A stretch of DNA of 54,537 nucleotides, taken from positions 1-54,537 of the forward strand of contig CAUHCL010000003.1 in the NCBI GenBank assembly GCA_959604655.1, in the 5' to 3' direction. The notes beneath the pieces were generated by a model, which saw only the letters and a list, made by a program, of their open reading frames with translations, was not told the DNA's origin and ran no database searches. Below are positions 8,814-16,810 of the stretch, piece after piece; within the stretch, counting starts at the first letter, position 1; every line of letters starts with the position of its first letter. The DNA comes from an uncultured Alistipes sp. Lineage in GTDB: Bacteria > Bacteroidota > Bacteroidia > Bacteroidales > Rikenellaceae. The translations under genes were made by a program, and so were the position numbers.

Positions 8814-9425
8814 TTGGCAATCACGAAAAGACCGTTTTCGCCCCGTCCCAATACGGGCAGCGGCGGAATCAAGACTCAACAGGGGATACGGGGCCGACGT
8901 CCCGAAAAGGAGAATCCCCACCGCACCAACAACGAAATCACGGCTCCCACGGTGCGCCTGGTAGGCGACAACGTGGAACCCAATCTCGTGGTGCCCATCA
9001 GGCAGGCCCTCGCAATGGCCGAAGAGATGGAGATGGATCTGATCGAGATCTCCCCCAAAGCCGAGCCTCCCGTATGCCGCATTGCCGACTACCAGAAGTT
9101 CCTCTACCAGCAGAAGCGCAAGGCCAAGGAGATCAAGGCCAAGCAGGTGAAGGTGGTGGTGAAGGAGATCCGCTTCGGACCCCAGACCGACGACCACGAC
9201 TACAACTTCAAGCTCAAGCACGCCGAGAACTTCCTCAAGGAGGGAGCCAAGGTGAAGGCCTACGTGGTGTTCCGAGGTCGTTCGATCGTCTTCAAGGAGC
9301 AGGGCGAGATTCTGCTGCTGCGCTTCGCCACCGATCTGGAGGAGATAGCCAAGGTGGAGCTCATGCCCAAGCTCGACGGCAAGAAGATGAACATGATCCT
9401 CGCGCCCAAGCCCAAGAAACAGTAA
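8814..9425 (+). CDS. infC: Translation initiation factor IF-3 (non-ATG start)
   Basis: 203 residues if started at the TTG at 8814. The N-domain motif DLIEISPKAEPPVCRIADY, the basic linker and the C-domain KEIRFGPQTDDHDY are unmistakable. No ATG is available before the Met at residue ~70, deep inside the conserved N-domain, so a rare start must be used: TTG at 8814 or, three codons earlier, ATT at 8805. In enterobacteria infC starts at AUU and IF-3 represses its own translation by discriminating against that codon, so the rare codon here is probably functional. A basic, proline-rich N-terminal extension of ~35 residues precedes the usual start of the domain. Confidence 0.93.
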   Translation: MAITKRPFSPRPNTGSGGIKTQQGIRGRRPEKENPHRTNNEITAPTVRLVGDNVEPNLVVPIRQALAMAEEMEMDLIEISPKAEPPVCRIADYQKFLYQQKRKAKEIKAKQVKVVVKEIRFGPQTDDHDYNFKLKHAENFLKEGAKVKAYVVFRGRSIVFKEQGEILLLRFATDLEEIAKVELMPKLDGKKMNMILAPKPKKQ

Positions 9426-9440
9426 TATTACCGCAAGCGT

Positions 9441-9485
9441 CTCCGAAATCGGAGGTCGACATCGGGTCGGCCTTCGGTTTCGGAG
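9441..9485 (+). terminator. Possible stem-loop after infC
   Basis: CTCCGAAA (9441-9448) pairs with TTTCGGAG (9478-9485) around a 29-nt interior that can also fold. Only a weak T-rich stretch follows, so it is a possible attenuator or terminator rather than a clear one. Confidence 0.3.
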
Positions 9486-9495
9486 TGCGTTTAAT

Positions 9496-10473
9496 ATGAC
9501 AAATGCCATGATCGGCTACGACAGCATATTCAACATCTCGGCAGACGACGATTTCCGCCGCGTCGCGCTCGAACTGTTCCGCCTTCAGGCCGAGCGGTGC
9601 GAACCCTATGCACGCTACATATCGCTGCTGGGCATCGACCCCGCCTCGGTGACGCAGACGGAAGAGATACCGTTCCTGCCGATAGAGTTCTTCAAGACGC
9701 AGGATATCTATTGCGGTGCGCACGCGCCCGAAAAGATATTCACGTCGAGCAACACGGGCGGCACCGAACCGTCGCGCCACATGATGGCCGATCTCGCGCT
9801 CTACGAGCGGGCCTTCACCGAGGCGTTCGAGCACTTCTACGGCCCCGCGGAAGGGTGGAGCATCTACGGACTTCTGCCCAACTACCTGCAACGCGAGGGT
9901 TCGTCGCTGGTCTACATGGTCGACCGTCTGATCAGCCGCTGCGGCTCGGGCGGATTCTATCTCGACGAGTACGAAAAACTGCTCGACGACATGGCGCGCG
10001 ACCCGAAGCACAAGATACTTCTGGGCGTGAGCTACGCGCTGTGGGATCTGGCCGAGCGCCACGCCCCGAAGCTGCACGACACGGTGGTGATGGAGACGGG
10101 AGGCATGAAGGGCCGCCGCAAGGAGCTCGGTAAGGCCGAGTTTCACGCCATCCTCACCGAGGCGTTCGGCGTGGAGCGCATACACTCGGAGTACGGCATG
10201 GCCGAACTCACCTCGCAGGCATACTCATCGGGCGAGGGGGTGTTCCGCACGCCCGCGTGGATGAAGGTCATGGTACGCGACGTCAACAACCCGCTGCGCA
10301 TACTGCCCGCAGGGTCGCGCGGCGCCATCGACATAATCGACCTTGCCAACGTCGGCTCGTGCGCCTTCATCGCCACGCAGGACGTGGGCCGCGTCTTCGC
10401 CGACGGATCGTTCACCGTGGAGGGCCGCCTGTCGGGCGCCGACATCCGAGGCTGCAACCTGCTGGTGCAATAA
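9496..10473 (+). CDS. LuxE/PaaK-like acyl-activating enzyme
   Basis: 325 residues of the ANL superfamily branch containing LuxE (acyl-protein synthetase) and PaaK-type ligases. Evidence: FTSSNTGGTEPSRHMM (the P-loop-like S/T/G-rich AMP motif), YGLLPNYLQREGSSLVYM, VVMETGGMKGRRKEL, EYGMAELTSQ and ATQDVGR. It would activate a carboxylic acid as an adenylate, with transfer to a thiol; the substrate cannot be read. It lacks the C-terminal cap domain of full CoA ligases, as LuxE-like proteins do. It sits upstream of a cytidylyltransferase and after infC, where rpmI would usually be. Confidence 0.75.
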   Translation: MTNAMIGYDSIFNISADDDFRRVALELFRLQAERCEPYARYISLLGIDPASVTQTEEIPFLPIEFFKTQDIYCGAHAPEKIFTSSNTGGTEPSRHMMADLALYERAFTEAFEHFYGPAEGWSIYGLLPNYLQREGSSLVYMVDRLISRCGSGGFYLDEYEKLLDDMARDPKHKILLGVSYALWDLAERHAPKLHDTVVMETGGMKGRRKELGKAEFHAILTEAFGVERIHSEYGMAELTSQAYSSGEGVFRTPAWMKVMVRDVNNPLRILPAGSRGAIDIIDLANVGSCAFIATQDVGRVFADGSFTVEGRLSGADIRGCNLLVQ

Positions 10474-10513
10474 GTAGTTGGCATAATTTTATTCGTACAT
10501 TAACGGTACAAGC

Positions 10514-11167
10514 ATGAAGACAGTAGCATTCGTACCCATAAGGCTCAACAGCCGCCGCGTCGAGGGCAAGAACCTGCGCCTGCTCGGCGGACGGCCGCTC
10601 ATGACCTACATTCTCGACACGCTGCGACGCTGCGAGCGCATCGACGAGGTGTATGTATATTGCAGCGACCCCGACATCGAACGCCACCTGCCCGACGGGG
10701 TGCGTTTTCTGCGCCGCGATCCCGCGCTCGACTCCGATTCGACGCTCGGCGGGGAGATATACGACGCCTTCACGCGCGAGGTGGAGGCCGACATCTACGT
10801 CCTGGCCCACGCCACCTCGCCGTTCATACGCAGCGCCACGATCGACGACGCCGTGGCCCGCGTCGCAAGCGGCGACCACGACTCGGCATTCAGCGCCGAA
10901 CGCATACAGACGTTCGCATGGTTCGAGGGACGCACGCTCAACTACTCGCCCGAACGCGTGCCCCGCACGCAGGATCTGGAGCCCGTCTTCGTGGAGACGT
11001 CGGCGTTCTTCGTCTTCCGCCGCGAGGTGTGGCGCGACATGCGCCGCCGCATAGGCCTCCGCCCCTACATGGCCGTCACCGACCGAATAGAGAGCATGGA
11101 CATAGACTACCCCGACGACTTCACGCTGGCCGAAGCCATAGTCGCGGCAGGACTCAACGACAAATAG
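10514..11167 (+). CDS. NeuA-like cytidylyltransferase
   Basis: 217 residues, the family size. The N-terminal nucleotide-binding signature VPIRLNSRRVEGKNLR (~6-21) corresponds to the CMP-NeuAc synthetase/KdsB type of IPARxGSKxxxxKN motif. LAHATSPFIRSATIDDAV matches the family's TSPLR region, and a C-terminal DIDYPDDFTLAEAI is typical. It would couple CTP to a sialic, legionaminic or related keto-acid sugar. No sugar synthase or transferase is nearby, so the sugar is unknown. Its end lies 16 bases from the end of the convergent ABC-F gene. Confidence 0.82.
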   Translation: MKTVAFVPIRLNSRRVEGKNLRLLGGRPLMTYILDTLRRCERIDEVYVYCSDPDIERHLPDGVRFLRRDPALDSDSTLGGEIYDAFTREVEADIYVLAHATSPFIRSATIDDAVARVASGDHDSAFSAERIQTFAWFEGRTLNYSPERVPRTQDLEPVFVETSAFFVFRREVWRDMRRRIGLRPYMAVTDRIESMDIDYPDDFTLAEAIVAAGLNDK

Positions 11168-11183
11168 TCTCAGAACGCGGGCC

Positions 11184-12785
11184 TCACCCCTCTTTTTGCA
11201 ATTCGACACATCTCATCACCCCGACATCACGGACGAAGCAGTCGTCATGCGAGATGATGAGCAGCGTACCGCTGTAACCGCGGATCGTATCGGTCAAGAT
11301 TTCAAGACTCCCGATATCGAGGTTGTTGGTCGGTTCGTCCAGCACCATAAGATCGGGGGTGCTGTCGGATAGCATCATACAACATAGCCACAGCCTCATC
11401 CGTTCGCCACCGCTCAGCGTACGGCAGGGTTTGTCCCATGTACGGCGAGGAAACAGTGCACGGTCGAGACGGGTTTTGACCTCATGATCGGCCAGATGAT
11501 GCACGTTATATCGCTCGGCCATCTCCAACACCGACAACGGGCTGTCGAGTGCGCCGTATTCCTGGTCGAGGTAAACCGTTGAAAAGTCCGTTCGCTCTAT
11601 CACCCCTGCCGTAGGAGCCAGTTCACCCAACAGCAACCGCACGAACGTCGTTTTGCCGCAGCCGTTATCGCCCGCCAGATGCACGCGATCGCCGCTGCGG
11701 ATCTCCAGATCGAGCGGCCGCCCCCAAAGCGGACCGCCGTCCCCGTAAGCGAAATTCACACCCTCGGCCCTGATCAATCGCTTGCCCGCATGCAAACGGG
11801 CATCGTCGAAGTCGATCTTCAGTTCACCGCGCGGCATCTGCCGCTCGCGCAGATCGGCAAGCCGTTGGCGCACGTCGTCGATTATGGAAGCATGCCTGTC
11901 GTTAAGTCGCGCCGCACTGTTCTGCGCCTGCGCACCGCGCGCATTGACAAGTATCCGCGCCTGCCCCGCTTTGGCCTTGCTCTTCTCGCCCTGCGCGGAG
12001 CGTCGCTCCTGACGTTCGCGTACCTCCTGCGCCCGCTTGCAGGCCGTACGCAACGCCGTCCGCTCGGCCTCGACCCGTTCGGCCAAAGCCTGCTCCTCGA
12101 CGCTTCGCCGCTCACGATAAAAATCATAATTTCCGCCGTAAGACCGAATACCCGCAGCCGTCAGTTCGCAGGTCTCGTGCAACAGATTGAGCAACGTAAT
12201 ATCGTGGCTGACAACCACGAGCGTCGCATGCGCGGTCGCGACCATATCGTAGAGCTTCGCCCGTGCCGTGCGGTCGAGATGATTGGTCGGTTCGTCCAGC
12301 AGCACGATCTCGGGAACGTGAAGACTCCACCCTGCCAGCATCGCTTTCGTCCGTTCGCCGCCGCTCAACGAGGCTGCCGAGGTATCGAGGGCTACATTGC
12401 TCAATCCCCATTCGCCCAGCGCGGCACAACATCGCTCCTCGACAGCCCAATCGTCGCCCAGCGTATCGAAATCGGTCGGATCGACCGAGCCCGCGCAAAT
12501 CGCCCGCAAGGCCCGTACTTTGTCGGCCGCACCGAGCAGTTCGGCAACACTCCGCCCGTCGGAGGCCGTATGCTGAGGGACGAAATAGGGACGCGACGAG
12601 GCGACTACGCTGCCCGACAAGGGAGTCAGCCGACCCGCCAGCAATTGAAGCAGCGTCGATTTACCCGCTCCGTTACAACCTATGAGCGACACCTTCGCGC
12701 CGTCGGGCACGGAGAGACTTACGTTCGAAAACAACGATTCGCGATTGGCATGGCGATACGAAAGACCGCAAGCGATAATACTCAT
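11184..12785 (-). CDS. ABC-F family ATPase
   Basis: 533 residues with two ABC cassettes and no membrane segment. Cassette 1 has GCNGAGKSTLLQLL, SLSGGERTKAML and LLDEPTNHLD. A charged coiled linker (~240-300, RRSAQGEKSKAKAG) precedes cassette 2 with GDNGCGKTTFVRLL, TLSGGERMRLWL and VLDEPTNNLD. ABC-F proteins act on the ribosome, as translation factors or antibiotic protection proteins. I chose the ATG at 12785 (MSIIACGLSYRH); the frame extends 18 codons into the leader without homology. It has its own promoter (12993-13024) and a ~200-nt structured leader with a six-codon ORF, which favours an inducible, antibiotic-type ABC-F. Resistance itself cannot be claimed from sequence. Confidence 0.9.
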   Translation of the reverse strand: MSIIACGLSYRHANRESLFSNVSLSVPDGAKVSLIGCNGAGKSTLLQLLAGRLTPLSGSVVASSRPYFVPQHTASDGRSVAELLGAADKVRALRAICAGSVDPTDFDTLGDDWAVEERCCAALGEWGLSNVALDTSAASLSGGERTKAMLAGWSLHVPEIVLLDEPTNHLDRTARAKLYDMVATAHATLVVVSHDITLLNLLHETCELTAAGIRSYGGNYDFYRERRSVEEQALAERVEAERTALRTACKRAQEVRERQERRSAQGEKSKAKAGQARILVNARGAQAQNSAARLNDRHASIIDDVRQRLADLRERQMPRGELKIDFDDARLHAGKRLIRAEGVNFAYGDGGPLWGRPLDLEIRSGDRVHLAGDNGCGKTTFVRLLLGELAPTAGVIERTDFSTVYLDQEYGALDSPLSVLEMAERYNVHHLADHEVKTRLDRALFPRRTWDKPCRTLSGGERMRLWLCCMMLSDSTPDLMVLDEPTNNLDIGSLEILTDTIRGYSGTLLIISHDDCFVRDVGVMRCVELQKEG

Positions 12786-12828
12786 GATAAACGTTGGCTT
12801 GTTTGCCTTCGTCTTCTCGCCTCGGCAT

Positions 12829-12960
12829 AGCCCGAACAAGTTCGGCTCTGCCCTCGGCTTATCGAAAACGTTCGAATAGTGACTCGCAGGGAGTCGGTGA
12901 AACCTGTATGCTGATTAGGATGCCGCATCGGTTCCTCGGAACCGAAACTATCGAACGTTT
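12829..12960 (-). promoter_or_regulatory. Structured 5' leader of the ABC-F gene
   Basis: Four stems can be read. The closing stem pairs 12866-12875 (AAACGTTCGA) with 12951-12960 (TCGAACGTTT), extended by TAG 12877-12879 with CTA 12948-12950. Inside are GACTC/GAGTC (12881-12885, 12891-12895) and TCGGTTCC/GGAACCGA (12928-12935, 12938-12945). Closer to the gene, AGCCCGAAC/GTTCGGCT (12829-12837, 12840-12847) forms a hairpin. AAACGTT occurs a third time at 12789-12795, next to the ABC-F start codon, so alternative pairings are possible. This is compatible with an attenuator or start-site sequestration switch. Confidence 0.6.
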
Positions 12961-12968
12961 ATTCTCAT
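12948..12968 (-). CDS. Possible six-codon leader peptide (MRINVR) upstream of ABC-F
   Basis: ATG at 12968-12966 opens the six-codon frame MRINVR, ending in TAG at 12950-12948. It begins about 18 bases after the predicted transcription start. Its last four codons, stop included, coincide with the 5' arm of the long-range leader stem, so a ribosome on it would open that stem. Macrolide-inducible ABC-F genes such as msrD use leader peptides of similar size. Short ORFs arise by chance, so only its position makes it notable. Confidence 0.4.
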   Translation of the reverse strand: MRINVR

Positions 12969-12992
12969 CGGAGTAATTTTTGAATTCCGAGG

Positions 12993-13024
12993 CAAAAATA
13001 GGCAAAATAAATACAACTTACAAA
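12993..13024 (-). promoter_or_regulatory. Promoter of the ABC-F gene
   Basis: Read on the minus strand: -33 TTTG at 13024-13021, exactly 20 bases, then TATTTTTG at 13000-12993. This is a full match to the Bacteroidota promoter. Transcription should start near 12986, giving a leader of about 200 nt. Confidence 0.7.
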
Positions 13025-13070
13025 TTCCGTCGCCGAAGCCGGCATCGTTCTGCCGCGCCATAGACTCATT

Positions 13071-13102
13071 ATTGCATTTCTCCGCTATTTTTCCTATTTT
13101 CG
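13071..13102 (+). promoter_or_regulatory. Probable promoter of the DPP IV gene
   Basis: ATTG at 13071-13074, 20 bases, then TATTTTCG (13095-13102), one mismatch in each box from TTTG-N20-TAnnTTTG. The start codon is 38 bases downstream. Confidence 0.45.
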
Positions 13103-13140
13103 CAACGGAATACGCTAACGACGAATAACCAAACCTCGCA

Positions 13141-15279
13141 ATGAAAAAAATATCACTGATCGCCGCCATGTTAGCGGCAACGACGCTTATGACAACACCT
13201 GCGGCGACGGCGCAATCGCACGAAGGCCGTCTTCTCACGATGGAGGATGTGGTTCTCAACCGCGACCTCTCGCCCAAAAGCTATCCCGTGCGATGGATCG
13301 GCGACAGCGACAGCTACGCCACGGTCGAGCAGAACGCCCTGACCGCCACCGACGCACGCACGGGTAAACGGCGCACGCTCCTGACGCTCGACGAGCTCAA
13401 CGCCCTGCTCTCGACCGATTTCAAGGTCTTCCCGCCGTACGCATTCGACGATGCCGCCACACTGGCCGTCACAGCACACGGCATGCGCAACGTGATCGAC
13501 CTCAAGAGCCGCACCGTAGCCGACTCGTATAAAGTGCCCGCGGGCGCCGACCTCACGCGCCAAAGCGGCAAGGGAGGCATCTACGCCTACACACGCGACA
13601 ACAACCTCTACTGCTTCGTCGACGGGCGCGAGCACGCCGTAACCTCGTTCGAGGATCGGAACATAGTCTGCGGACAGAGCGTGAGCCGTAACGAGTTCGG
13701 CATCTCGAACGGCATATTCTTCTCGCCCGACGCCTCGAAGATAGCCTTCTACCAAAAGGACGAGTCGCGCGTGACCGACTTCCCGCTGCTCGACATCACC
13801 ACCCGTACGGGTACGCTGCGCAACATAAAGTACCCGATGAACGGCATGGCATCGGAGCACGTGAGCCTCGGCGTCTACGACATAGCCTCGGGCCAGACGG
13901 TCTACATGAAGGTGACCGACTTCGACGACGAGCGCTATCTGACCAACATCACGTGGTCGCCCGACTCGCGCCGCATCTACATACAGGTGCTCGACCGACC
14001 GCAGAAGAACATGCACCTCAACATCTACGACGCCGCGACGGGCGAGTTCGTCGGTCAGGTGCTCACCGAGCATAACGACCGCTTCGTCGAGCCGCAGCAT
14101 CCGCTGGTGTTCCTGAAGGACGATCCCTCGCGCTTCATCTACGCCACCGACAACCGCGACGGTTACCAGAACCTCTACCTCTGCAACGACGGGGGCGTCG
14201 TCAAGCGCCTCACCGCGACCGACGCAGACGTGAAGTACGTGGCGCAGGACGACAAGCACGTCTACTACACCTCGGCCGAGGTGTCGCCCATCGAGAACCA
14301 CCTCTTCAAGGTAGACATCGCCACGGGACGGCAGACGCGCCTTACCGCCGCCGAGGGATGGCACGAGGTGAGCGTAAGCCGCAGCGGCCGCTACTTCCTC
14401 GACACCTATTCGTCGCTGCGCGTGCCCCGCGTGGTGGAGCTGGGCCGCTGCGACGGCAAGCCCGCACGCGAGCTGTTCCGTGCCCCCGACCCCACCGAAG
14501 GGTTCGATTTCGCCGAGATATCGCTCGGCTCGGTAAAGAGCGCCGACGGCAAATTCGACAACTACTACCGCCTCATCAAGCCGCTCGACTTCGACCCCGC
14601 GAAGAAATATCCCGTGATCCTCTACGTCTACGGAGGTCCCCACTCGCAGATGGTGCGCAACAGCTATCAGGGTCTGCTGCGCCGCTGGGAGATGTACATG
14701 GCCCAGCGCGGATACGTGGTGTTCGTGATGGACAACCGCGGCACGTCGAACCGCGGCGCCGAGTACGAAAAGGCCATACACCGCCGCTGCGGACAGTGCG
14801 AGATGGCCGACCAGATGGCGGGTCTGGAGTGGCTGCTCTCGCAGCCCTGGACCGACCGCGACCGCGTGGGCGTGCACGGCTGGAGCTACGGCGGCTACAT
14901 GACCATATCGCTCATGACCAACTACCCCGACGTGTTCAAGGTCGGCGTGGCGGGCGGTCCCGTGATCGACTGGAAATGGTACGAGGTGATGTACGGCGAG
15001 CGCTACATGGACAACACCCACAACAACCCCGAGGGTTTCGCCGCGACGAGCCTGATAAACAAGGCGAAGGACCTGCGCGGGAAGCTGCTCATCTGCCAGG
15101 GCGCCATCGACAACACCGTGGTGTGGGAACACTCGCTCAGCTTCGTGCGCGAGTGCATAAAGAACAACGTGCAGGTGGACTACTTCCCCTACCCCTGCGC
15201 CGAGCACAACGTATTCGGACGCGACGCGGTACACCTATATAATAAAATAACGAATTACTTCGAGGACTACCTGCGCTGA
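13141..15279 (+). CDS. Secreted dipeptidyl peptidase IV (S9B)
   Basis: 712 residues, close to the usual DPP IV length. A signal peptide (residues 1-24, ending ATAQ) sends it to the periplasm or surface. Residues ~40-460 form the DPP IV N-terminal beta-propeller. The alpha/beta-hydrolase domain has GWSYGGYM with nucleophile Ser582, then Asp657 (GAIDNTV) and His689 (AEHNVFG) completing the triad. It removes X-Pro or X-Ala dipeptides from peptide N-termini, as gut and oral Bacteroidales DPP IVs do. It has its own promoter and terminator, so it is monocistronic. Confidence 0.93.
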   Translation: MKKISLIAAMLAATTLMTTPAATAQSHEGRLLTMEDVVLNRDLSPKSYPVRWIGDSDSYATVEQNALTATDARTGKRRTLLTLDELNALLSTDFKVFPPYAFDDAATLAVTAHGMRNVIDLKSRTVADSYKVPAGADLTRQSGKGGIYAYTRDNNLYCFVDGREHAVTSFEDRNIVCGQSVSRNEFGISNGIFFSPDASKIAFYQKDESRVTDFPLLDITTRTGTLRNIKYPMNGMASEHVSLGVYDIASGQTVYMKVTDFDDERYLTNITWSPDSRRIYIQVLDRPQKNMHLNIYDAATGEFVGQVLTEHNDRFVEPQHPLVFLKDDPSRFIYATDNRDGYQNLYLCNDGGVVKRLTATDADVKYVAQDDKHVYYTSAEVSPIENHLFKVDIATGRQTRLTAAEGWHEVSVSRSGRYFLDTYSSLRVPRVVELGRCDGKPARELFRAPDPTEGFDFAEISLGSVKSADGKFDNYYRLIKPLDFDPAKKYPVILYVYGGPHSQMVRNSYQGLLRRWEMYMAQRGYVVFVMDNRGTSNRGAEYEKAIHRRCGQCEMADQMAGLEWLLSQPWTDRDRVGVHGWSYGGYMTISLMTNYPDVFKVGVAGGPVIDWKWYEVMYGERYMDNTHNNPEGFAATSLINKAKDLRGKLLICQGAIDNTVVWEHSLSFVRECIKNNVQVDYFPYPCAEHNVFGRDAVHLYNKITNYFEDYLR

Positions 15280-15294
15280 TGCGCGCATGCCACG

Positions 15295-15337
15295 ACGGGG
15301 CGGCGGCCATAATAAAAAAGGTCGCCGCCCCGTTTCA
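15295..15337 (+). terminator. Terminator after the DPP IV gene
   Basis: ACGGGGCGGCGGCC (15295-15308) pairs with GGTCGCCGCCCCGT (15320-15333) with one mismatch, followed by TTTC. The A-rich loop and the position 16 bases after the stop support termination. Confidence 0.75.
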
Positions 15338-15462
15338 TATGTGTCGGGCGGCCGCGGCAATTTTTATCGGCCGCACTTCGTAAAAAACGTTAACGCTCAC
15401 GGCATATCGCACGGACGACGGGACAGCGAAACGGCACCGACAGCAAAAAACGCGGTCCGAAG

Positions 15463-15493
15463 TTGGAAAAACGGAATATTGTTCGTAACTTTC
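15463..15493 (+). promoter_or_regulatory. Probable promoter of tatA-tatC
   Basis: TTGG (15463-15466), 19 bases, TAACTTTC (15486-15493), each one base from consensus. An AT-rich leader of ~55 bases leads to the tatA ATG. Confidence 0.45.
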
Positions 15494-15547
15494 GGATGAA
15501 AAACGTGCAATTATAAATTATTTAATAAATTAAAAAATAACGACGTT

Positions 15548-15745
15548 ATGAATATGCTTTTTATCGGCGGTCTGGGTACCAGCGAGGTTCTGCTCATAGT
15601 ACTGGCTCTGCTGCTCCTTTTCGGCGGCAAGAAACTGCCCGAGCTCATGCGCGGAGCAGGCCGCGGCATCAAGGAGTTCAAGGATGCCATGAACAAGCCC
15701 GTAACCGACGACGATGACGACAAGAAACCTGCTGCAAAGGAGTAA
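15548..15745 (+). CDS. tatA: Twin-arginine translocase subunit TatA
   Basis: 65 residues: one N-terminal membrane helix (~8-24, LLIVLALLLLFGGKKLPEL), the FGGKKLPEL hinge, an amphipathic helix (GAGRGIKEFKDAM) and an acidic tail. It forms the Tat pore for folded, cofactor-containing proteins. No tatB is present beside it, in line with minimal TatA/TatC systems where TatA does both jobs. tatC follows after 21 bases. Confidence 0.93.
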   Translation: MNMLFIGGLGTSEVLLIVLALLLLFGGKKLPELMRGAGRGIKEFKDAMNKPVTDDDDDKKPAAKE

Positions 15746-15766
15746 CCGACAGGCTTTCGGAACATT

Positions 15767-16768
15767 ATGAGTAATCAGGCAGACAACGAAGGCGCGGAGA
15801 TGACGTTCGGCGAGCACCTCGACGAACTTCGTAAGATACTTGTACGCGTTGCTTTGATATTCTCGGTGCTCTTCGTGGTGTTCTTCATCCTCAAGGGCAT
15901 CGTGCTCGACATAGTATTCGCTCCCATCCGTCCCGAGTTCCCCACCAACCGTCTGTTCACATGGCTGGCAGGAGTAATGAACTCCGAGGCGCTGAACATC
16001 CACCCCGAAAACGTGGAACTGTTCAACAACAAGATGGCGGGCCAGTTCATGCTGCATATCAAGAGCTCGCTGGTGGGTGCGTTCGTGGTCGCTTTCCCCT
16101 ATCTGATATGGGAACTGTGGCTCTTCGTGAAGCCCGCCCTGCCGCCTTACCAGCGCAAGCAGAGCATACGCTACGTGGTCGAGACGCCGCTGTGGTTCAT
16201 CACGGGTCTGCTGTTCGGCTACTACATAATATCGCCCCTGGCGATCAACTTTCTGGGCAACTACACCGTCAGCGACCAGATAAGCAACATCATCGACGTG
16301 GGGTCGTTCATGAGCACCGTGCTGGGCGTGTCGTTCGCGGGTGCCATAGCGTTCCAGCTGCCGCTGCTCATCAGACTGCTGGCGACCATCGGCCTGATAG
16401 GATCGGAGTCGATGCGTCAGTACCGCAAGCTGGCCGTGGTGGTGCTGCTCATATTCTCGGCGCTTATCACCCCGCCCGACGTGGTGAGCCAGGTACTCAT
16501 ATTCGTGCCCTGCTACGCGCTGTATGAATACGGAATACGCATAGCGCGGCGCATAGAGATGCAGCGGGCCAAGGAGGAAGCCGCATACGTCGCACGCATG
16601 GCAGCCGAGGGCAAGACCGAGGAGAGTGCCGCCGCGGAACAGACGGAAGAGGCGACCGAGACGGAGACGGTTGACGAAACGGCCGAAGACGATACGATAA
16701 GCGCGCTCGACCGCGAGAGCGGATCGGACGACGACTCGAAGAGCGAACCCGAAGATACTGAAAAATAG
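15767..16768 (+). CDS. tatC: Twin-arginine translocase subunit TatC
   Basis: 333 residues. MTFGEHLDELRKILVR at the start is the conserved TatC cytoplasmic motif that binds twin-arginine signals. About six membrane helices follow to residue ~255, including PFLI/YLIWELWLFVKPAL and the RKLAVVVLLIFSALITPPD motif. The last ~75 residues form a highly acidic Glu/Asp/Thr-rich tail not found in short TatC proteins. It is cotranscribed with tatA; a sugar-metabolism gene set including a Tat-like oxidoreductase follows. Confidence 0.95.
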   Translation: MSNQADNEGAEMTFGEHLDELRKILVRVALIFSVLFVVFFILKGIVLDIVFAPIRPEFPTNRLFTWLAGVMNSEALNIHPENVELFNNKMAGQFMLHIKSSLVGAFVVAFPYLIWELWLFVKPALPPYQRKQSIRYVVETPLWFITGLLFGYYIISPLAINFLGNYTVSDQISNIIDVGSFMSTVLGVSFAGAIAFQLPLLIRLLATIGLIGSESMRQYRKLAVVVLLIFSALITPPDVVSQVLIFVPCYALYEYGIRIARRIEMQRAKEEAAYVARMAAEGKTEESAAAEQTEEATETETVDETAEDDTISALDRESGSDDDSKSEPEDTEK

Positions 16769-16810
16769 CGCCGAAGCGGAATAGGGGCGCCCGAATAACC
16801 GAAGCGAACA

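Larger units (their letters stand above)
12786..13140. other. Divergent regulatory region between ABC-F and DPP IV genes
   Basis: This 355-base space holds a minus-strand promoter for the ABC-F gene, a plus-strand promoter for the peptidase, a short minus-strand ORF, and a large folded element at 12829-12960. The parts are listed separately. Confidence 0.7.

Noticed and set aside
6991..8964. 657-codon plus-strand frame overlapping thrS in another frame
   Set aside because: Arg/Gly/His-rich shadow of thrS, without homology.
11184..12839. ABC-F start at 12839
   Set aside because: The added 18 codons read through leader hairpin sequence; homology to the family starts at the ATG at 12785.
12866..12960. 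A known riboswitch class (cobalamin, TPP or FMN) in the ABC-F leader
   Set aside because: The core sequences of these classes are not present by eye; the fold fits a translation-linked leader better. An Rfam scan would settle it.
13171..15234. 687-codon minus-strand frame opposite the DPP IV gene
   Set aside because: No motif, and the plus strand has a complete catalytic triad.
15287..15499. Small ORF of 70 codons after the DPP IV gene
   Set aside because: It runs through the terminator hairpin and the tatA promoter; Arg/Gly-rich with no start signal.
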